Below are positions 7,043-15,887 of a stretch of 45,976 nt of DNA, one piece after another. Position 1 is the first letter of the stretch. Each line of letters begins with the position of its first letter. Made by a program: the position numbers and the translations under genes. Origin of the DNA: Planctomycetota bacterium (GTDB taxonomy: Bacteria > Planctomycetota > Planctomycetia > Pirellulales > Pirellulaceae); the NCBI GenBank assembly GCA_963205385.1, contig CAUJKE010000283.1, positions 1-45,976 of the forward strand, read 5' to 3'. The notes beneath the pieces are model-generated. The model saw only the letters and a program-made list of their open reading frames with translations. It was not told the origin of the DNA and made no database searches.

Positions 7043-8122
7043 TTAGCCGAAGGCGGCGGCGTTGTCTTTATCGAGGAGCACCATGAAGGCCCACACGCCG
7101 ATTAATGTGCCGATGGGGAAACTTAGCAAGCTGAGGCCGCCGATGACGAGCGCGGTGATGCGGGCCCACGCGGCGCGCTGTTGCAATCCGTAGCCGACGA
7201 AGCCATAGGCCACCGCAAACAACAGCGAGAACAGTCCCGCCACGACGAGAATCGTTCCCCACACTCCAGCGACGGCGGCGGCGCCGTCCGCTCTGGATGC
7301 ACTGATCGCGGCGGCGCCGGTCAGGCCCATGATCATGGCCACAATGCCGCCTAGCGCCGTCAGGCCCCCCAAGCCGTACATCGCATACGCGAGGTAATCA
7401 ATCTGTTCGCTCCCACCTTTCTTTCCACCGCGGCCACGTTTGCCTTTGCTCTTGCCGCGTGAACTGACCGCGGCGTGCGAACCGCTGGATGAAGCCGGGC
7501 TCGCGCCGAAGTCAAACGGGCCGGAAGAACTAGCGGCCGGCTGCGCAGGGACGCCGGCGAAGATGTCGCTTGGCGCCGCAGTGGCGGCCGGTTGTTTGCC
7601 GCTCAGGGCGGCGAACATCGCGGCCGGATCGTCCGCCGCTGGCTGTTGCGCGAACGGTTGCGTCGCCGCTGGTTGTGGAGATTGCGGTTGTTGCGTGGTG
7701 TTGAGGTCGGGAAACACATCCGGCGCCCATTGCCACTGCGGCGCGCCTTCCAAAAGAAGCTGCGTCTCCGCCGTGATGCGCCCTTCACGATGCCATTGGT
7801 TCAGCTCCGACCGGGTGACGGGGCCATATTGCTGCCCCTCTTCGGTTTGCACATACCACTGTTCCGCGGACGTCGATGCACTCGCTAACGGCGACGCGAC
7901 GCGCGGCGAGGACTTGTGAGCCGCAGAACGCCCGACGGGGACCGACGACGAACTGCTCGACAAATTGGAGCCGCTGCCGCTGGAGCCGCCGCCGCCGGGA
8001 GCGCTGCCACTGGGCACGCTAATTACCCCCTGGCACTTGGGGCACTTGATTCGCTTGCCGGCGGCCGTATCGGGGACGCGGAGCTTGCGTTTGCATGAAT
8101 CGCAATGAACTTCAATCGGCAT
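7043..8122 (-). CDS. Zinc-ribbon / GYF_2 domain membrane protein
   Basis: 359-residue modular protein of unknown function. A zinc-ribbon opens the protein (C7, C10, C27, C30; HCDSC...KCPKC), then a Ser/Gly-rich linker. A GYF_2 (DUF4339) domain follows at about 86-140, recognisable by WYVQTEEGQQYGPVTRSEL and PQWQWAPDVFP. After it come a long low-complexity Ala/Gln/Pro/Ser region, a basic patch (KSKGKRGRGGKKGG) and three to four hydrophobic segments from about residue 240 to the end. This layout is common in planctomycetes. GYF-type domains bind proline-rich peptides, so a membrane-located scaffold is a reasonable guess, no more. Confidence 0.8.
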   Translation of the reverse strand: MPIEVHCDSCKRKLRVPDTAAGKRIKCPKCQGVISVPSGSAPGGGGSSGSGSNLSSSSSSVPVGRSAAHKSSPRVASPLASASTSAEQWYVQTEEGQQYGPVTRSELNQWHREGRITAETQLLLEGAPQWQWAPDVFPDLNTTQQPQSPQPAATQPFAQQPAADDPAAMFAALSGKQPAATAAPSDIFAGVPAQPAASSSGPFDFGASPASSSGSHAAVSSRGKSKGKRGRGGKKGGSEQIDYLAYAMYGLGGLTALGGIVAMIMGLTGAAAISASRADGAAAVAGVWGTILVVAGLFSLLFAVAYGFVGYGLQQRAAWARITALVIGGLSLLSFPIGTLIGVWAFMVLLDKDNAAAFG

Positions 8123-8172
8123 GATGTCTTCTCAATGAGTCGGTCGGTCTTCCCTGCGCGGCGTGGCGCTCC

Positions 8173-8445
8173 TCAAACTCCCTGGCGTACCGCGCCGATA
8201 GCAAAATCATATACCCAAACACTCCATGCCCCAAGTAAATGAGCCATAAACAGTTGGATCACGCAGTATAGCAGCACGGTCCCCCGATCTTCCGGCCGCA
8301 GGTACGCCGAACTGATCGCCACGAGCGCGATGGCGCACAATCTCAGGATGATTAACCCCAGCAGGATCGTAAACACCCCCAGCGGGCATTGGTCGCGGCG
8401 GCGAAACGAGCGCCCCCGGCGTGCAGAGTCTCTTTTGGCAACCAA
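8173..8445 (-). CDS. Small membrane protein, unknown function
   Basis: 90 codons from a TTG start; a basic N-terminus (KRDSARRGRSFRRRD) precedes two hydrophobic segments (about residues 22-45 and 55-82). No ATG or GTG is available nearby and no Shine-Dalgarno site is seen, so the start is uncertain. It lies 50 bases upstream of the zinc-ribbon/GYF_2 gene on the same strand and could be its first cistron. Family not recognised. Confidence 0.5.
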   Translation of the reverse strand: MVAKRDSARRGRSFRRRDQCPLGVFTILLGLIILRLCAIALVAISSAYLRPEDRGTVLLYCVIQLFMAHLLGAWSVWVYDFAIGAVRQGV

Positions 8446-8706
8446 CGGATTACCTCAATCCGCATCGGGGCGCTTGAGGGGTGGCATCCAGAACTCGGTG
8501 TCAATCCAAATCCATCCTAATCTGTGGGTGGGGGGGCGGCAAAGGACTGCAGGAATCGGGGGCGGTGGGGCGGTTGCTGGAGTGTTTAGCAGGCTCCGCG
8601 TTGCTCCCCCAACGCAGAATGCCGGTGTGCGCCGGTTGACCCGCGCCGGATGCCCGCTTACAGTGAAAGTTTGTGTTCCAACTAATATCCTTGGCTTCTT
8701 CTTCTC

Positions 8707-9489
8707 ATGTTGGCCAAGCGGGTGATACCCTGTCTCGACGTCGACCGCGGTCGCGTCGTGAAGGGAACAAACTTTGTGAAACTGCGCGACGCCGGGGATC
8801 CGGTGCAGGTGGCCGCGCGCTATGAGCAAGAGGGGGCCGACGAACGGGTCGTTCTCGATATCTGCGCCAGCCACGAGGGGCGGGATATCATGCTGGAGGT
8901 CGTCCGCCGCACCGCAGAGCAGGTGTTCATGCCGCTAACTGTGGGGGGTGGGATTCGGACCTTGGACGATATTCGGGCGCTTTTGAACGCGGGGAGCGAC
9001 AAGGTCTCGATCAATTCGGCCGCCTGTCAGAATCCCGAGTTTGTGCGCGAAGCGGCGAAGCGGTTTGGGAGCCAGTGTATTGTGGTGAACATCGATCCCA
9101 AACGAATTTGTAAGAAAAATGCCGCTGGCGAGGAAGTGGAAGTTTGGGAAGTTCATATTAATGGCGGCCGCAAGCCCACGGGGCTCGAGGCGGTCGCTTG
9201 GGCGCGCGAAGTGGAAGCGCTAGGGGCCGGCGAGATCGTGCTGACGAGCATGGACTGTGACGGCACCAAGGACGGTTATGATTTAGAGGTGACCGCCGCG
9301 GTCAGTCAGGCGGTGACGATTCCCGTCGTGGCTAGCGGCGGGGCCGGTCGGCCGGAACATCTGGCGGACGCCATCCTGCTGGGCCATGCCGATGCTGCGC
9401 TGGCGGCGAGCATCTTCCACTTTGGCGAGTATACAATTCACGAAACAAAACAGATCATGGCTTCACGGGGCATTCCGGTTCGCTTGTAA
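8707..9489 (+). CDS. hisF: Imidazole glycerol phosphate synthase, cyclase subunit HisF
   Basis: HisF closes the imidazole ring in histidine synthesis, using ammonia delivered by HisH to convert PRFAR to imidazole glycerol phosphate and AICAR. It is a 260-residue (beta/alpha)8 barrel, the normal length. Catalytic Asp11 ([12 protein letters not shown]) and the second Asp at 131 (VVNIDPKR) are present, as are the phosphate loops TVGGGIR and VVASGGAG. The usual LDITAS is LDICAS. ATG at 8707 is the obvious start although no Shine-Dalgarno site precedes it. No other his genes are nearby, so the pathway is scattered in this genome. Very confident. Confidence 0.97.
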   Translation: MLAKRVIPCLDVDRGRVVKGTNFVKLRDAGDPVQVAARYEQEGADERVVLDICASHEGRDIMLEVVRRTAEQVFMPLTVGGGIRTLDDIRALLNAGSDKVSINSAACQNPEFVREAAKRFGSQCIVVNIDPKRICKKNAAGEEVEVWEVHINGGRKPTGLEAVAWAREVEALGAGEIVLTSMDCDGTKDGYDLEVTAAVSQAVTIPVVASGGAGRPEHLADAILLGHADAALAASIFHFGEYTIHETKQIMASRGIPVRL

Positions 9490-9527
9490 CCGCTGTGTGC
9501 CCCGCGAGGATTCCGGAGAGCAGAGAG

Positions 9528-10745
9528 ATGGCCACCGCTGATAAGCACGACGCCGAGCAGGAAGAATTCCCGCTCGCGCACGACGACCCTTCGACGCACG
9601 ACCGCACCGCCGAGTTGCTCAAACAACGGTTGCTCACCAAGCGCGAGGAACTGGAAGTCGATAAATACTTCCGCGCGTTGGTGAAGCTGGAAGGCTCCGA
9701 CTTGCACATGAAAGTCGGCCGCGCGCCGATGATTCGCACCCGCAATGAACTTCGCCCGCTCAATCGCGGACCGATCGACGAAGAGGAGATGATCAATCTG
9801 CTCTTGCCGATGATGAACGACCGGTCGCGAAAAATCTTCTACGAGGAAGGGGGGGCGGACTTTGCCTATACGTGCGAGGTGGACGGCGTCACGTGGCGGT
9901 TCCGTGTGAACATGCTTCAGCAGATGGGGAAGATGGGTCTGGTCGCGCGGCGCGTGAACAACAAAATCCCCGACTTCAACGGGCTCTATCTGCCCCCGGC
10001 GGTCGAGCAACTCTGCTATTACGATCAAGGCATGGTGCTGCTCGCAGGCGTGACCGGTTCTGGCAAGAGCACCACCATCGCGTCGATGCTGAACTTCATC
10101 AACCAGCGCGAGCGGGTGCATATCCTGACGCTGGAAGACCCGATCGAGTTCGTGTTCGTAGACGACAAGGCGGTCATCAACCAACGTGAAATCGGCATGG
10201 ACGTCAAGGATTTCCAGATCGGCATGAAACACGCCGTGCGTGAAGATCCCGACATCATGCTCGTCGGCGAAATGCGTGACGAAGAGACGTTCATGACGGC
10301 GATCCACGCGGCGGAAACAGGCCACTTAGTGTTCGGCACCATTCACGCCTCGAGCGCGCCCTCGACCGTCGGCCGCATTCTGGACCTGTTCCCCGAAGAA
10401 ATGCACAAGGCGATGCGGAGTGCGATCGCGTTTAACATGAAGGGGGTCATGGCGCAGAAGCTGCTGAAGTCGATCAAGCCCGGCGTGCCGCGCGTGCCGA
10501 CCTGCGAGATCATGCTGTTCACCGCGATGATTCGCAAACTCGTGCTCGAGGCCGAGGATCATAAACTGCCCGACGCGATCCGCATCGGCGTGGCCGACGG
10601 CATGCAAGACTTCACCATGAGCCTGAAGAAACTCGTCGAAGACGGACTGATCGATCGCCCGACCGCGTTCGAGGTCGCGCCCAATGTCGATGCACTCAAA
10701 ATGGCGCTCAAAGGCATCCAAGTTTCGCAACCTGGGATTTTGTAA
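9528..10745 (+). CDS. PilT-like type IV pilus retraction ATPase
   Basis: Hexameric secretion/pilus ATPase of the PilT group, 405 residues. Walker A is GVTGSGKS at 174-181, the Asp box TLEDPIEF near 201-208, Walker B VGEMRD at 246-251 and the His box GTIHASSAPST at 270-280. The PilT C-terminal signature (GMQDFTMSLKKLVEDGLI) is present. All ATPase motifs are intact. ATG at 9528 was chosen because GGAGAGCAGAGAG lies just before it; an alternative start 11 codons upstream has no support. The first 45 residues are a charged extension. Its stop overlaps the next gene's start (TAATG), so the two products are made together. Confidence 0.92.
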   Translation: MATADKHDAEQEEFPLAHDDPSTHDRTAELLKQRLLTKREELEVDKYFRALVKLEGSDLHMKVGRAPMIRTRNELRPLNRGPIDEEEMINLLLPMMNDRSRKIFYEEGGADFAYTCEVDGVTWRFRVNMLQQMGKMGLVARRVNNKIPDFNGLYLPPAVEQLCYYDQGMVLLAGVTGSGKSTTIASMLNFINQRERVHILTLEDPIEFVFVDDKAVINQREIGMDVKDFQIGMKHAVREDPDIMLVGEMRDEETFMTAIHAAETGHLVFGTIHASSAPSTVGRILDLFPEEMHKAMRSAIAFNMKGVMAQKLLKSIKPGVPRVPTCEIMLFTAMIRKLVLEAEDHKLPDAIRIGVADGMQDFTMSLKKLVEDGLIDRPTAFEVAPNVDALKMALKGIQVSQPGIL

Positions 10746-12601
10746 TGAATCGACTGATTGTGGCGAGCGCGACCGCGGTGCTGCTTGTGGCGCTGGGGAG
10801 CGCGAGCGTTGCCGTCGCGCAGGATCAAAACGGAGCCGCCGCGCCCCCTGCGGAGACCGCCGCGCCGGCGGCCGCGCCTACTGGTCCTGCGCAGTACGAC
10901 GCCAACTGGCCGGCCTTTCCGCTGCAAGGGGACGAACCAATTCGCGGGCCAGGCTGGTACGTGTCGCTCTGGAAAATGGGCCTGGTGTTCTGCTTCTTTC
11001 TGATTTGGATTCGCACCACCGACTGGGTCAGCCGCGATTGCTCCGCGCTGGGGCTGAATTACAACATCTGGAACTCGCTGGTTTTCTTTCCGTTTGTTGT
11101 CGCCTTTTTGCTGTTCTTGCTGATTCCGATCTTTTGGCTCGGTTTCCCGCTGCTGCTCATCGCGCAGTTCGTGCCGCTCGGCGTTTATATCCAGAAACGC
11201 AACTCGCTCGTGCACGAAGCGGAAAAGGTGCTCACCAAGGACCATCTCCGCTATCTCGTCGCCAACATGGGAAAACTGTTCGGGGCGAAGATCGATACCC
11301 AGAAGAAGATGGCGTATGAAAAGGGGCCGCCGGTTGAGTTTCAAGCCCTCGGCGGCGAGAGCGACGCGAAGAATCAAGCGAACTTGATCGAAGCGCGCCA
11401 GTCGCCGGCGTATATCACCCTGAAAGAAATCTTCGCGGATGCGGTAACCAAGCGGGCGGAGCGGGTGTTGCTGGATTTCACGGCCGACAGCGTCAGCATG
11501 AAGTATCAGATTGACGGCGTGTGGCATGACCTGCCGGCGCGCCAGCGCGAGGCGATGGATCCGGTCGCGGCGGTCGCCAAGAAGCTCGCGAACTTGGACG
11601 TCACCGATCGTCGCTCCAAACAGGAAGGGGCGTTGGGGGCGAGTTTTGATTCGCAAAAGTTTATGGGCACGGTCGCCACGCAAGGGACCGCCACCGGCGA
11701 GCGGGTGCTGTTGACGATCGCCGGTAAAGGACAACCGTTCAAGACGCTCGAAGATCTCGGCATGCGCGACAAGATGCGCGACCAGCTTAAAGAACTGCTC
11801 GCTAGTCCGCATGGCATCTTCCTGTTTTCGTCGCTCCCCACCGGCGGGCTTTCGACGACGATGGCGGCGGCGCTGAAATCCACCGACCGGCTGCTGCGCG
11901 ACTTCGTCGCCATTGGCGACAAGGCCAGGCATGAGCCAGAAGTCGAGAATGTCGAAGTGGTGACGTACGACCCCGCGGCCGGCGAAACGGTGGCTGAAAA
12001 GCTCCCCAAGATCATTCTGCGCCAACCAGACGCCTTGGTGATCCGGGAGTTGACCGAAGCCGCGACGCTCCGCATCTTGTGCGAGCAGTGTACGACGGAT
12101 CATCCCAAAATCTCGCTCACCAGTATCCGCGCCAAAGATGCTCCTGAAGCCTTGCTGCGGGTCGCGGCGCTGAAGGTTCCCGCGAAGGAGTTCGCGCCGT
12201 GGATGATTGGCGTGCTGAATGTGCGGCTTATCCGCAAGCTGTGCGACAAATGCAAGGAAGCCTACGAGCCGACGCCCGAGCTGCTCGCGCGGTTGGGCAT
12301 CCCCGCGGGGCGCATTCAACAGCTTTATCGGGAGCGTCAACCGTTGCCGCCGGACTCCAAGGAAAAGCGGCTCCCGTGCGAGCAGTGCAACGAGATTGGT
12401 TACTTTGGCCGGACGGGAATTTTCGAGCTGCTCGTGGTCAACGATAAAATTCGCGAAGCGCTCATCAAGGAGCCGAAGCTCGAAACGATCAAGCGCGTCG
12501 CTAAGGCGACAGGGCAACGTAGCTTGCAGGACGAGGGGATTGCGCTCGTGGCGCTGGGGATTACGTCCCTCAGCGAGTTGCAACGCGTGCTCAAGCAATA
12601 G
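10745..12601 (+). CDS. Membrane-anchored PilB/GspE-like protein with degenerate nucleotide-binding motifs
   Basis: 618 residues. A signal-peptide-like start (1-26) and an Ala/Pro-rich stretch lead to hydrophobic segments at about 78-95 and 107-150, then a region aligning with the GspE/PilB ATPase core from about 220. The core has lost its key residues: the Walker A position reads SSLPTGGLSTT (362-372) with no Lys, the Asp box is replaced, Walker B reads DALVIRELTE (429-438), and the His box reads LTSIRAKDA. The tetracysteine zinc motif of PilB is kept (C500-C503 and C545-C548, followed by GYFGRTGIFELL). It therefore looks like a membrane-bound pseudo-ATPase. It overlaps the PilT-like gene by one base and probably works with it. 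Confidence 0.85.
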   Translation: MNRLIVASATAVLLVALGSASVAVAQDQNGAAAPPAETAAPAAAPTGPAQYDANWPAFPLQGDEPIRGPGWYVSLWKMGLVFCFFLIWIRTTDWVSRDCSALGLNYNIWNSLVFFPFVVAFLLFLLIPIFWLGFPLLLIAQFVPLGVYIQKRNSLVHEAEKVLTKDHLRYLVANMGKLFGAKIDTQKKMAYEKGPPVEFQALGGESDAKNQANLIEARQSPAYITLKEIFADAVTKRAERVLLDFTADSVSMKYQIDGVWHDLPARQREAMDPVAAVAKKLANLDVTDRRSKQEGALGASFDSQKFMGTVATQGTATGERVLLTIAGKGQPFKTLEDLGMRDKMRDQLKELLASPHGIFLFSSLPTGGLSTTMAAALKSTDRLLRDFVAIGDKARHEPEVENVEVVTYDPAAGETVAEKLPKIILRQPDALVIRELTEAATLRILCEQCTTDHPKISLTSIRAKDAPEALLRVAALKVPAKEFAPWMIGVLNVRLIRKLCDKCKEAYEPTPELLARLGIPAGRIQQLYRERQPLPPDSKEKRLPCEQCNEIGYFGRTGIFELLVVNDKIREALIKEPKLETIKRVAKATGQRSLQDEGIALVALGITSLSELQRVLKQ

Positions 12602-12640
12602 TCGAGAAACAAGCCTTTCATTTTACGAACGTAGAACGCC

Positions 12641-13279
12641 ATGCTTAGCGGCCTGTTATTCTTTGTCTTCTTCGCAGTCTTCGCCATGCTCTGGCTGGAG
12701 AGCCTGTGGAGCAACACGATCACGCTGATCAACGTGGTACTGGCGACGCTCTTGGCGATGAGTTTCTTTGAACCGCTGGCGAGCTTCCTCGACGGGCTGC
12801 TCCCGTCGTTCACTTACTTGTGGGACTTCCTCTCGTTGTGGCTCTTGTTCACGGTGTTTTTCGGCATTCTCCGCATCTTCACGGACAAGGCCTCGCGGAC
12901 GCGCGTGAAGTTCAAGCCGCCGGTGGAAATTCCCGGTCGCCTTATTAGCGGGATGCTGGTCGGGCTGTGGATGGTGGCTTTCACGACGACGACGCTGCAC
13001 ACCGCGGTTATCCCCTCCGCGCCGTTCTTTGGTAGTATGGGCCAACATCCCGACGATGCGACCTTCTTGATCTTTCGACCGGATGTGAGCTTTCTGAACT
13101 TCGTGCAGATGACTTCCCGCGGGAGCTTGGCGGCCTCTCCGGCGGCCGGCGCGGAAACTTCCCCTTATCCCGAAGATGCGGGGCGGAACGTGTTCGATCC
13201 CTACAGCGACTTTGTCTACAAATATCGTCAGCGGCGGCGCAATCTGGAGAACGGAACAACACTCCGCGTGGAGCGCTAG
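12641..13279 (+). CDS. CvpA-like membrane protein
   Basis: 212 residues with four hydrophobic segments in the first 135 (starting MLSGLLFFVFFAVFAMLW, then two central helices and one near 105-125), resembling the CvpA/colicin V production family. A basic loop KASRTRVKFKPP separates helices 3 and 4. The last 75 residues are polar and end in RQRRRNLENG. It lies 40 bases after the pseudo-ATPase gene on the same strand. CvpA proteins act in the envelope, but their precise role is unsettled. Confidence 0.65.
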   Translation: MLSGLLFFVFFAVFAMLWLESLWSNTITLINVVLATLLAMSFFEPLASFLDGLLPSFTYLWDFLSLWLLFTVFFGILRIFTDKASRTRVKFKPPVEIPGRLISGMLVGLWMVAFTTTTLHTAVIPSAPFFGSMGQHPDDATFLIFRPDVSFLNFVQMTSRGSLAASPAAGAETSPYPEDAGRNVFDPYSDFVYKYRQRRRNLENGTTLRVER

Positions 13280-13339
13280 CGGGGTGGATCGGTTGATCCC
13301 CATGTTGGCGTCCTTCAGCGACTCTTGCCTGTGGTAGCC

Positions 13340-14074
13340 ATGTCGTTCACTTCCGACCAGTCGCACGTCACCAGTCTCGATGAGACCGCGGTCGCTAGCT
13401 ATCGCGGCGTCAGCGTGCTGGCCGTGCTCACGCTCATCCTCGGCCTGGCCAGCGCGCTGGCGCTGGCGCACCCGTTCCTTTGGGTCTTACCGCCGGCGAC
13501 ATTGGTCATCGGCTGGTTGGCGCTGCGGGCAATTGGCGTTGAAGGTTCAAACCTGACCGGGCGCGGTTTGGCCCTGCTGGGCATGGCGCTGGCGATGGTC
13601 TTTGGCGTCTGGGCGCCGGCGCAAATTCTGACCCGGCAGGCCAAAATCTATGCGCAGGCCCGCGTCTTTGCCGACGAGTGGCTGGAACTGATCCGCGCCG
13701 GCAAGTTGCACGCCGCCCATCAACTGGCGGTGATGGAAATTGAACGACAGACGCCGGGGACGGACCTGGAAAAGTATTACCAGGAGAGCGCCGCCGCGAA
13801 GTCGCAACTGCAACATTTCTACGAAGAGAAGCCGCTCAAGCTCATGGCCGAACAAGGCACTCTGGCGACATATGAGTATCTCGGCGGCGATGGCATCTCC
13901 CCCCGGGAGCAGACCACCGAACATATCGCGCTGTTGTACCTCATGCGGTATCCAGAAGATGGCCGCGAGCGCGAACAGAAGATTCGCATCGTGCTGGACC
14001 GGCAAGAGCTAGTCGGCCATCGCGAATATCTATGGCACCTGCGCGCGGTCAACGATCCCAACCGCGTGGAGTAG
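13340..14074 (+). CDS. Membrane protein with DUF4190-like N-terminus, unknown function
   Basis: 244 residues from the ATG at 13340 (a TTG five codons upstream is less likely). Two hydrophobic hairpins occupy about residues 25-95 in the pattern of DUF4190-type proteins (LAVLTLILGLASALAL, then LTGRGLALLGMALAMVFGVW). A soluble, mainly helical domain of about 145 residues follows, ending LRAVNDPNRVE. It closes the run pilT-like, pseudo-pilB, cvpA-like, 60 bases after the previous gene. Function unknown; the context suggests an envelope assembly. Confidence 0.7.
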   Translation: MSFTSDQSHVTSLDETAVASYRGVSVLAVLTLILGLASALALAHPFLWVLPPATLVIGWLALRAIGVEGSNLTGRGLALLGMALAMVFGVWAPAQILTRQAKIYAQARVFADEWLELIRAGKLHAAHQLAVMEIERQTPGTDLEKYYQESAAAKSQLQHFYEEKPLKLMAEQGTLATYEYLGGDGISPREQTTEHIALLYLMRYPEDGREREQKIRIVLDRQELVGHREYLWHLRAVNDPNRVE

Positions 14075-14184
14075 GCAGCTTGTAAGGGGCGTCCGGTAAA
14101 TAACGTTCTGATCTTGTGAATACGAACGTCGCGACTTGCGTAACATCTGGATACTGATCTGTGGCTGCCCCCGCATGTCTCCCC

Positions 14185-14364
14185 GGACCCCAGCCAGCTC
14201 GTCCCGATGGTGAGCAAGTCCCCCGAGCTACTCCCGCGCAATCGCCCCCCACCAATAACGGCGATTATTAGCCCTTCTGCGCACGCATCGCGGCAGCGAT
14301 TCCCCAGGGGCGTTTACGCTCCTTCTCCGCGCAGCGGTATTAGGCCCGTGCTTGAGTACCGGTT
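14185..14364 (+). repeat. Composite dispersed repeats in the 14075-14543 gap
   Basis: The 470-base gap holds no gene. It carries a CGTCCCGATGGTGAGCAAGT unit, an ACCAATAACGGCGATTATTAG unit shortened here to its core, a CAGGGGCGTTTACGC unit and an imperfect GCCCGTGCTTGAG hairpin, in that order. The same units recur at 21.7-21.9 kb and 30.5-31.1 kb. Confidence 0.75.
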
Positions 14365-14543
14365 CGCACTATCAATCACTATTAGCTGCGAACCACCCAT
14401 TAGTGTTACTTATTGACCGAATCGCCGCTACGCCTTTGCCCGCGGCGCAAGCGGCGGCCCGCCGTCATATTTTGAACTAGGCTTGTGCGGCGGCGGTGGG
14501 CGTCGTCTTTGTCCGTTGTCCCGTGAGCCGAGAATCGCACACG

Positions 14544-15884
14544 ATGGCCCTTGCACAATTGCCCGAACTGGAATCGAACGTCGCTGCGGGGAGTTTGCTT
14601 CAGGCGCTGGGCCTGGACCAGAGTTTTCGCCCGGCGGAACCCAAGAGCCTGGAAGAGACCGGCCTCAGCGAAACGCTGGTCGAGTCGCTATTGGTGAAAT
14701 ACCTGCTGGCGCTGGGGTCCGATAGCGGACGGGGGTTGGCGGATCGGTTGTGTCTGCCGTTTGGGATTTTGGAGCGAACGTTCCAGACGCTGAAGTCGCG
14801 CCAAAGCATCGTCGCGACCGGCTCGGCGCCGCTGAACGATTATGTCTATACGCTCTCCGAGCGCGGCCGCGGTTATGCGCAAAGCGCGATGGAAGCGAGC
14901 GCGTATTTGGGTCCGGCCCCGGTTCCCTTGTCCGACTACATCGTCTCCGTCGAGGCGCAAACGATTCGCGCCGAAGCGCCCAAACGCAAGGATCTGGAAA
15001 AGGCGTTCAGCGATATTCACGTCGAGGAGCGGATGCTCGACAACCTGGGACCGGCCGTGAATGCCGGCAAGGGGATGTTCCTGTACGGCGCGCCAGGCAA
15101 CGGCAAGACGACCATCGCCAAGCGGATCACCAAGTGCTTCGGCCAAGACATCCTGGTGCCGCATGCAATTATCGAAGATGGCAACTTCATCAAATTTTTC
15201 GACGGCGCCTGTCACGAACAGGTGCAAGGAAAACAATCGAGCTTGCTGAAGGTCAGCGACTTCGATCGCCGCTGGGTGCGGATTAAACGGCCGACGGTCA
15301 TTGTCGGCGGCGAACTTACCTTGGAAAGTTTGGAGTTGAAGCACGACTACAACGCGAATGTTTCCGAGGCATCGCTGCAACTCAAGAGCAATTGCGGCTG
15401 CTTGCTCATTGACGACTTTGGGCGGCAGCGGATCGAGCCGTCGCAACTTCTCAATCGGTGGATCATTCCGCTCGAAAACCGCATCGACTACTTAACGCTC
15501 GCCACCGGCAAGAAGATTGAAGTGCCGTTCGAGCAGCTCATTATTTTCTCGACGAACCTCGAACCACGCGACCTCGCAGACGACGCGTTCCTGCGCCGCA
15601 TTCCGTATAAAATCGAGATTGGCGATCCGGGACAAGAAGAGTTCGTGCTGTTGTTCGAACTCGCCTCCAAAGCGTTGAAGTGCGAATTCCGCGAGGACAT
15701 GCTCGAGTATCTGATCCAGACGCACTACCGCAAGTTCAACCGCCCCTTGCGCCGCTGCCACGCGCGCGATCTGTTGCTGCATGTCGTGAACTATTGCAAA
15801 TATCACGAGCTGCCGGTCGAGATGTGCGAGGACTATTTCGACCGCGCCGCCGAGTGCTACTTCACCGTCCTCTCCGGCGAATGA
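14544..15884 (+). CDS. AAA family ATPase with N-terminal winged-helix-like region
   Basis: 446 residues. Walker A GAPGNGKT at 182-189, Walker B CLLIDDFGRQR at about 286-296, a sensor-1-like FSTNLEP near 338 and an arginine-containing DDAFLRRIPYKIE segment. The first 130 residues include a stretch resembling a winged helix (VESLLVKYLLALG, LADRLCLPFGILERTFQTL). ATG at 14544 was chosen; an upstream GTG at 14496 would add 16 residues of unlikely sequence. The domain order is that of ATPases reported in many planctomycete genomes, but I cannot name a function. It faces the methyltransferase convergently with a 3-base gap. Confidence 0.8.
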   Translation: MALAQLPELESNVAAGSLLQALGLDQSFRPAEPKSLEETGLSETLVESLLVKYLLALGSDSGRGLADRLCLPFGILERTFQTLKSRQSIVATGSAPLNDYVYTLSERGRGYAQSAMEASAYLGPAPVPLSDYIVSVEAQTIRAEAPKRKDLEKAFSDIHVEERMLDNLGPAVNAGKGMFLYGAPGNGKTTIAKRITKCFGQDILVPHAIIEDGNFIKFFDGACHEQVQGKQSSLLKVSDFDRRWVRIKRPTVIVGGELTLESLELKHDYNANVSEASLQLKSNCGCLLIDDFGRQRIEPSQLLNRWIIPLENRIDYLTLATGKKIEVPFEQLIIFSTNLEPRDLADDAFLRRIPYKIEIGDPGQEEFVLLFELASKALKCEFREDMLEYLIQTHYRKFNRPLRRCHARDLLLHVVNYCKYHELPVEMCEDYFDRAAECYFTVLSGE

Positions 15885-15887
15885 ACC

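Noticed and set aside
10559..12598. A 679-codon minus-strand frame opposite the PilB-like gene
   Set aside because: Long antisense frames are common in high-GC DNA; the plus strand has clear homology and coupling.
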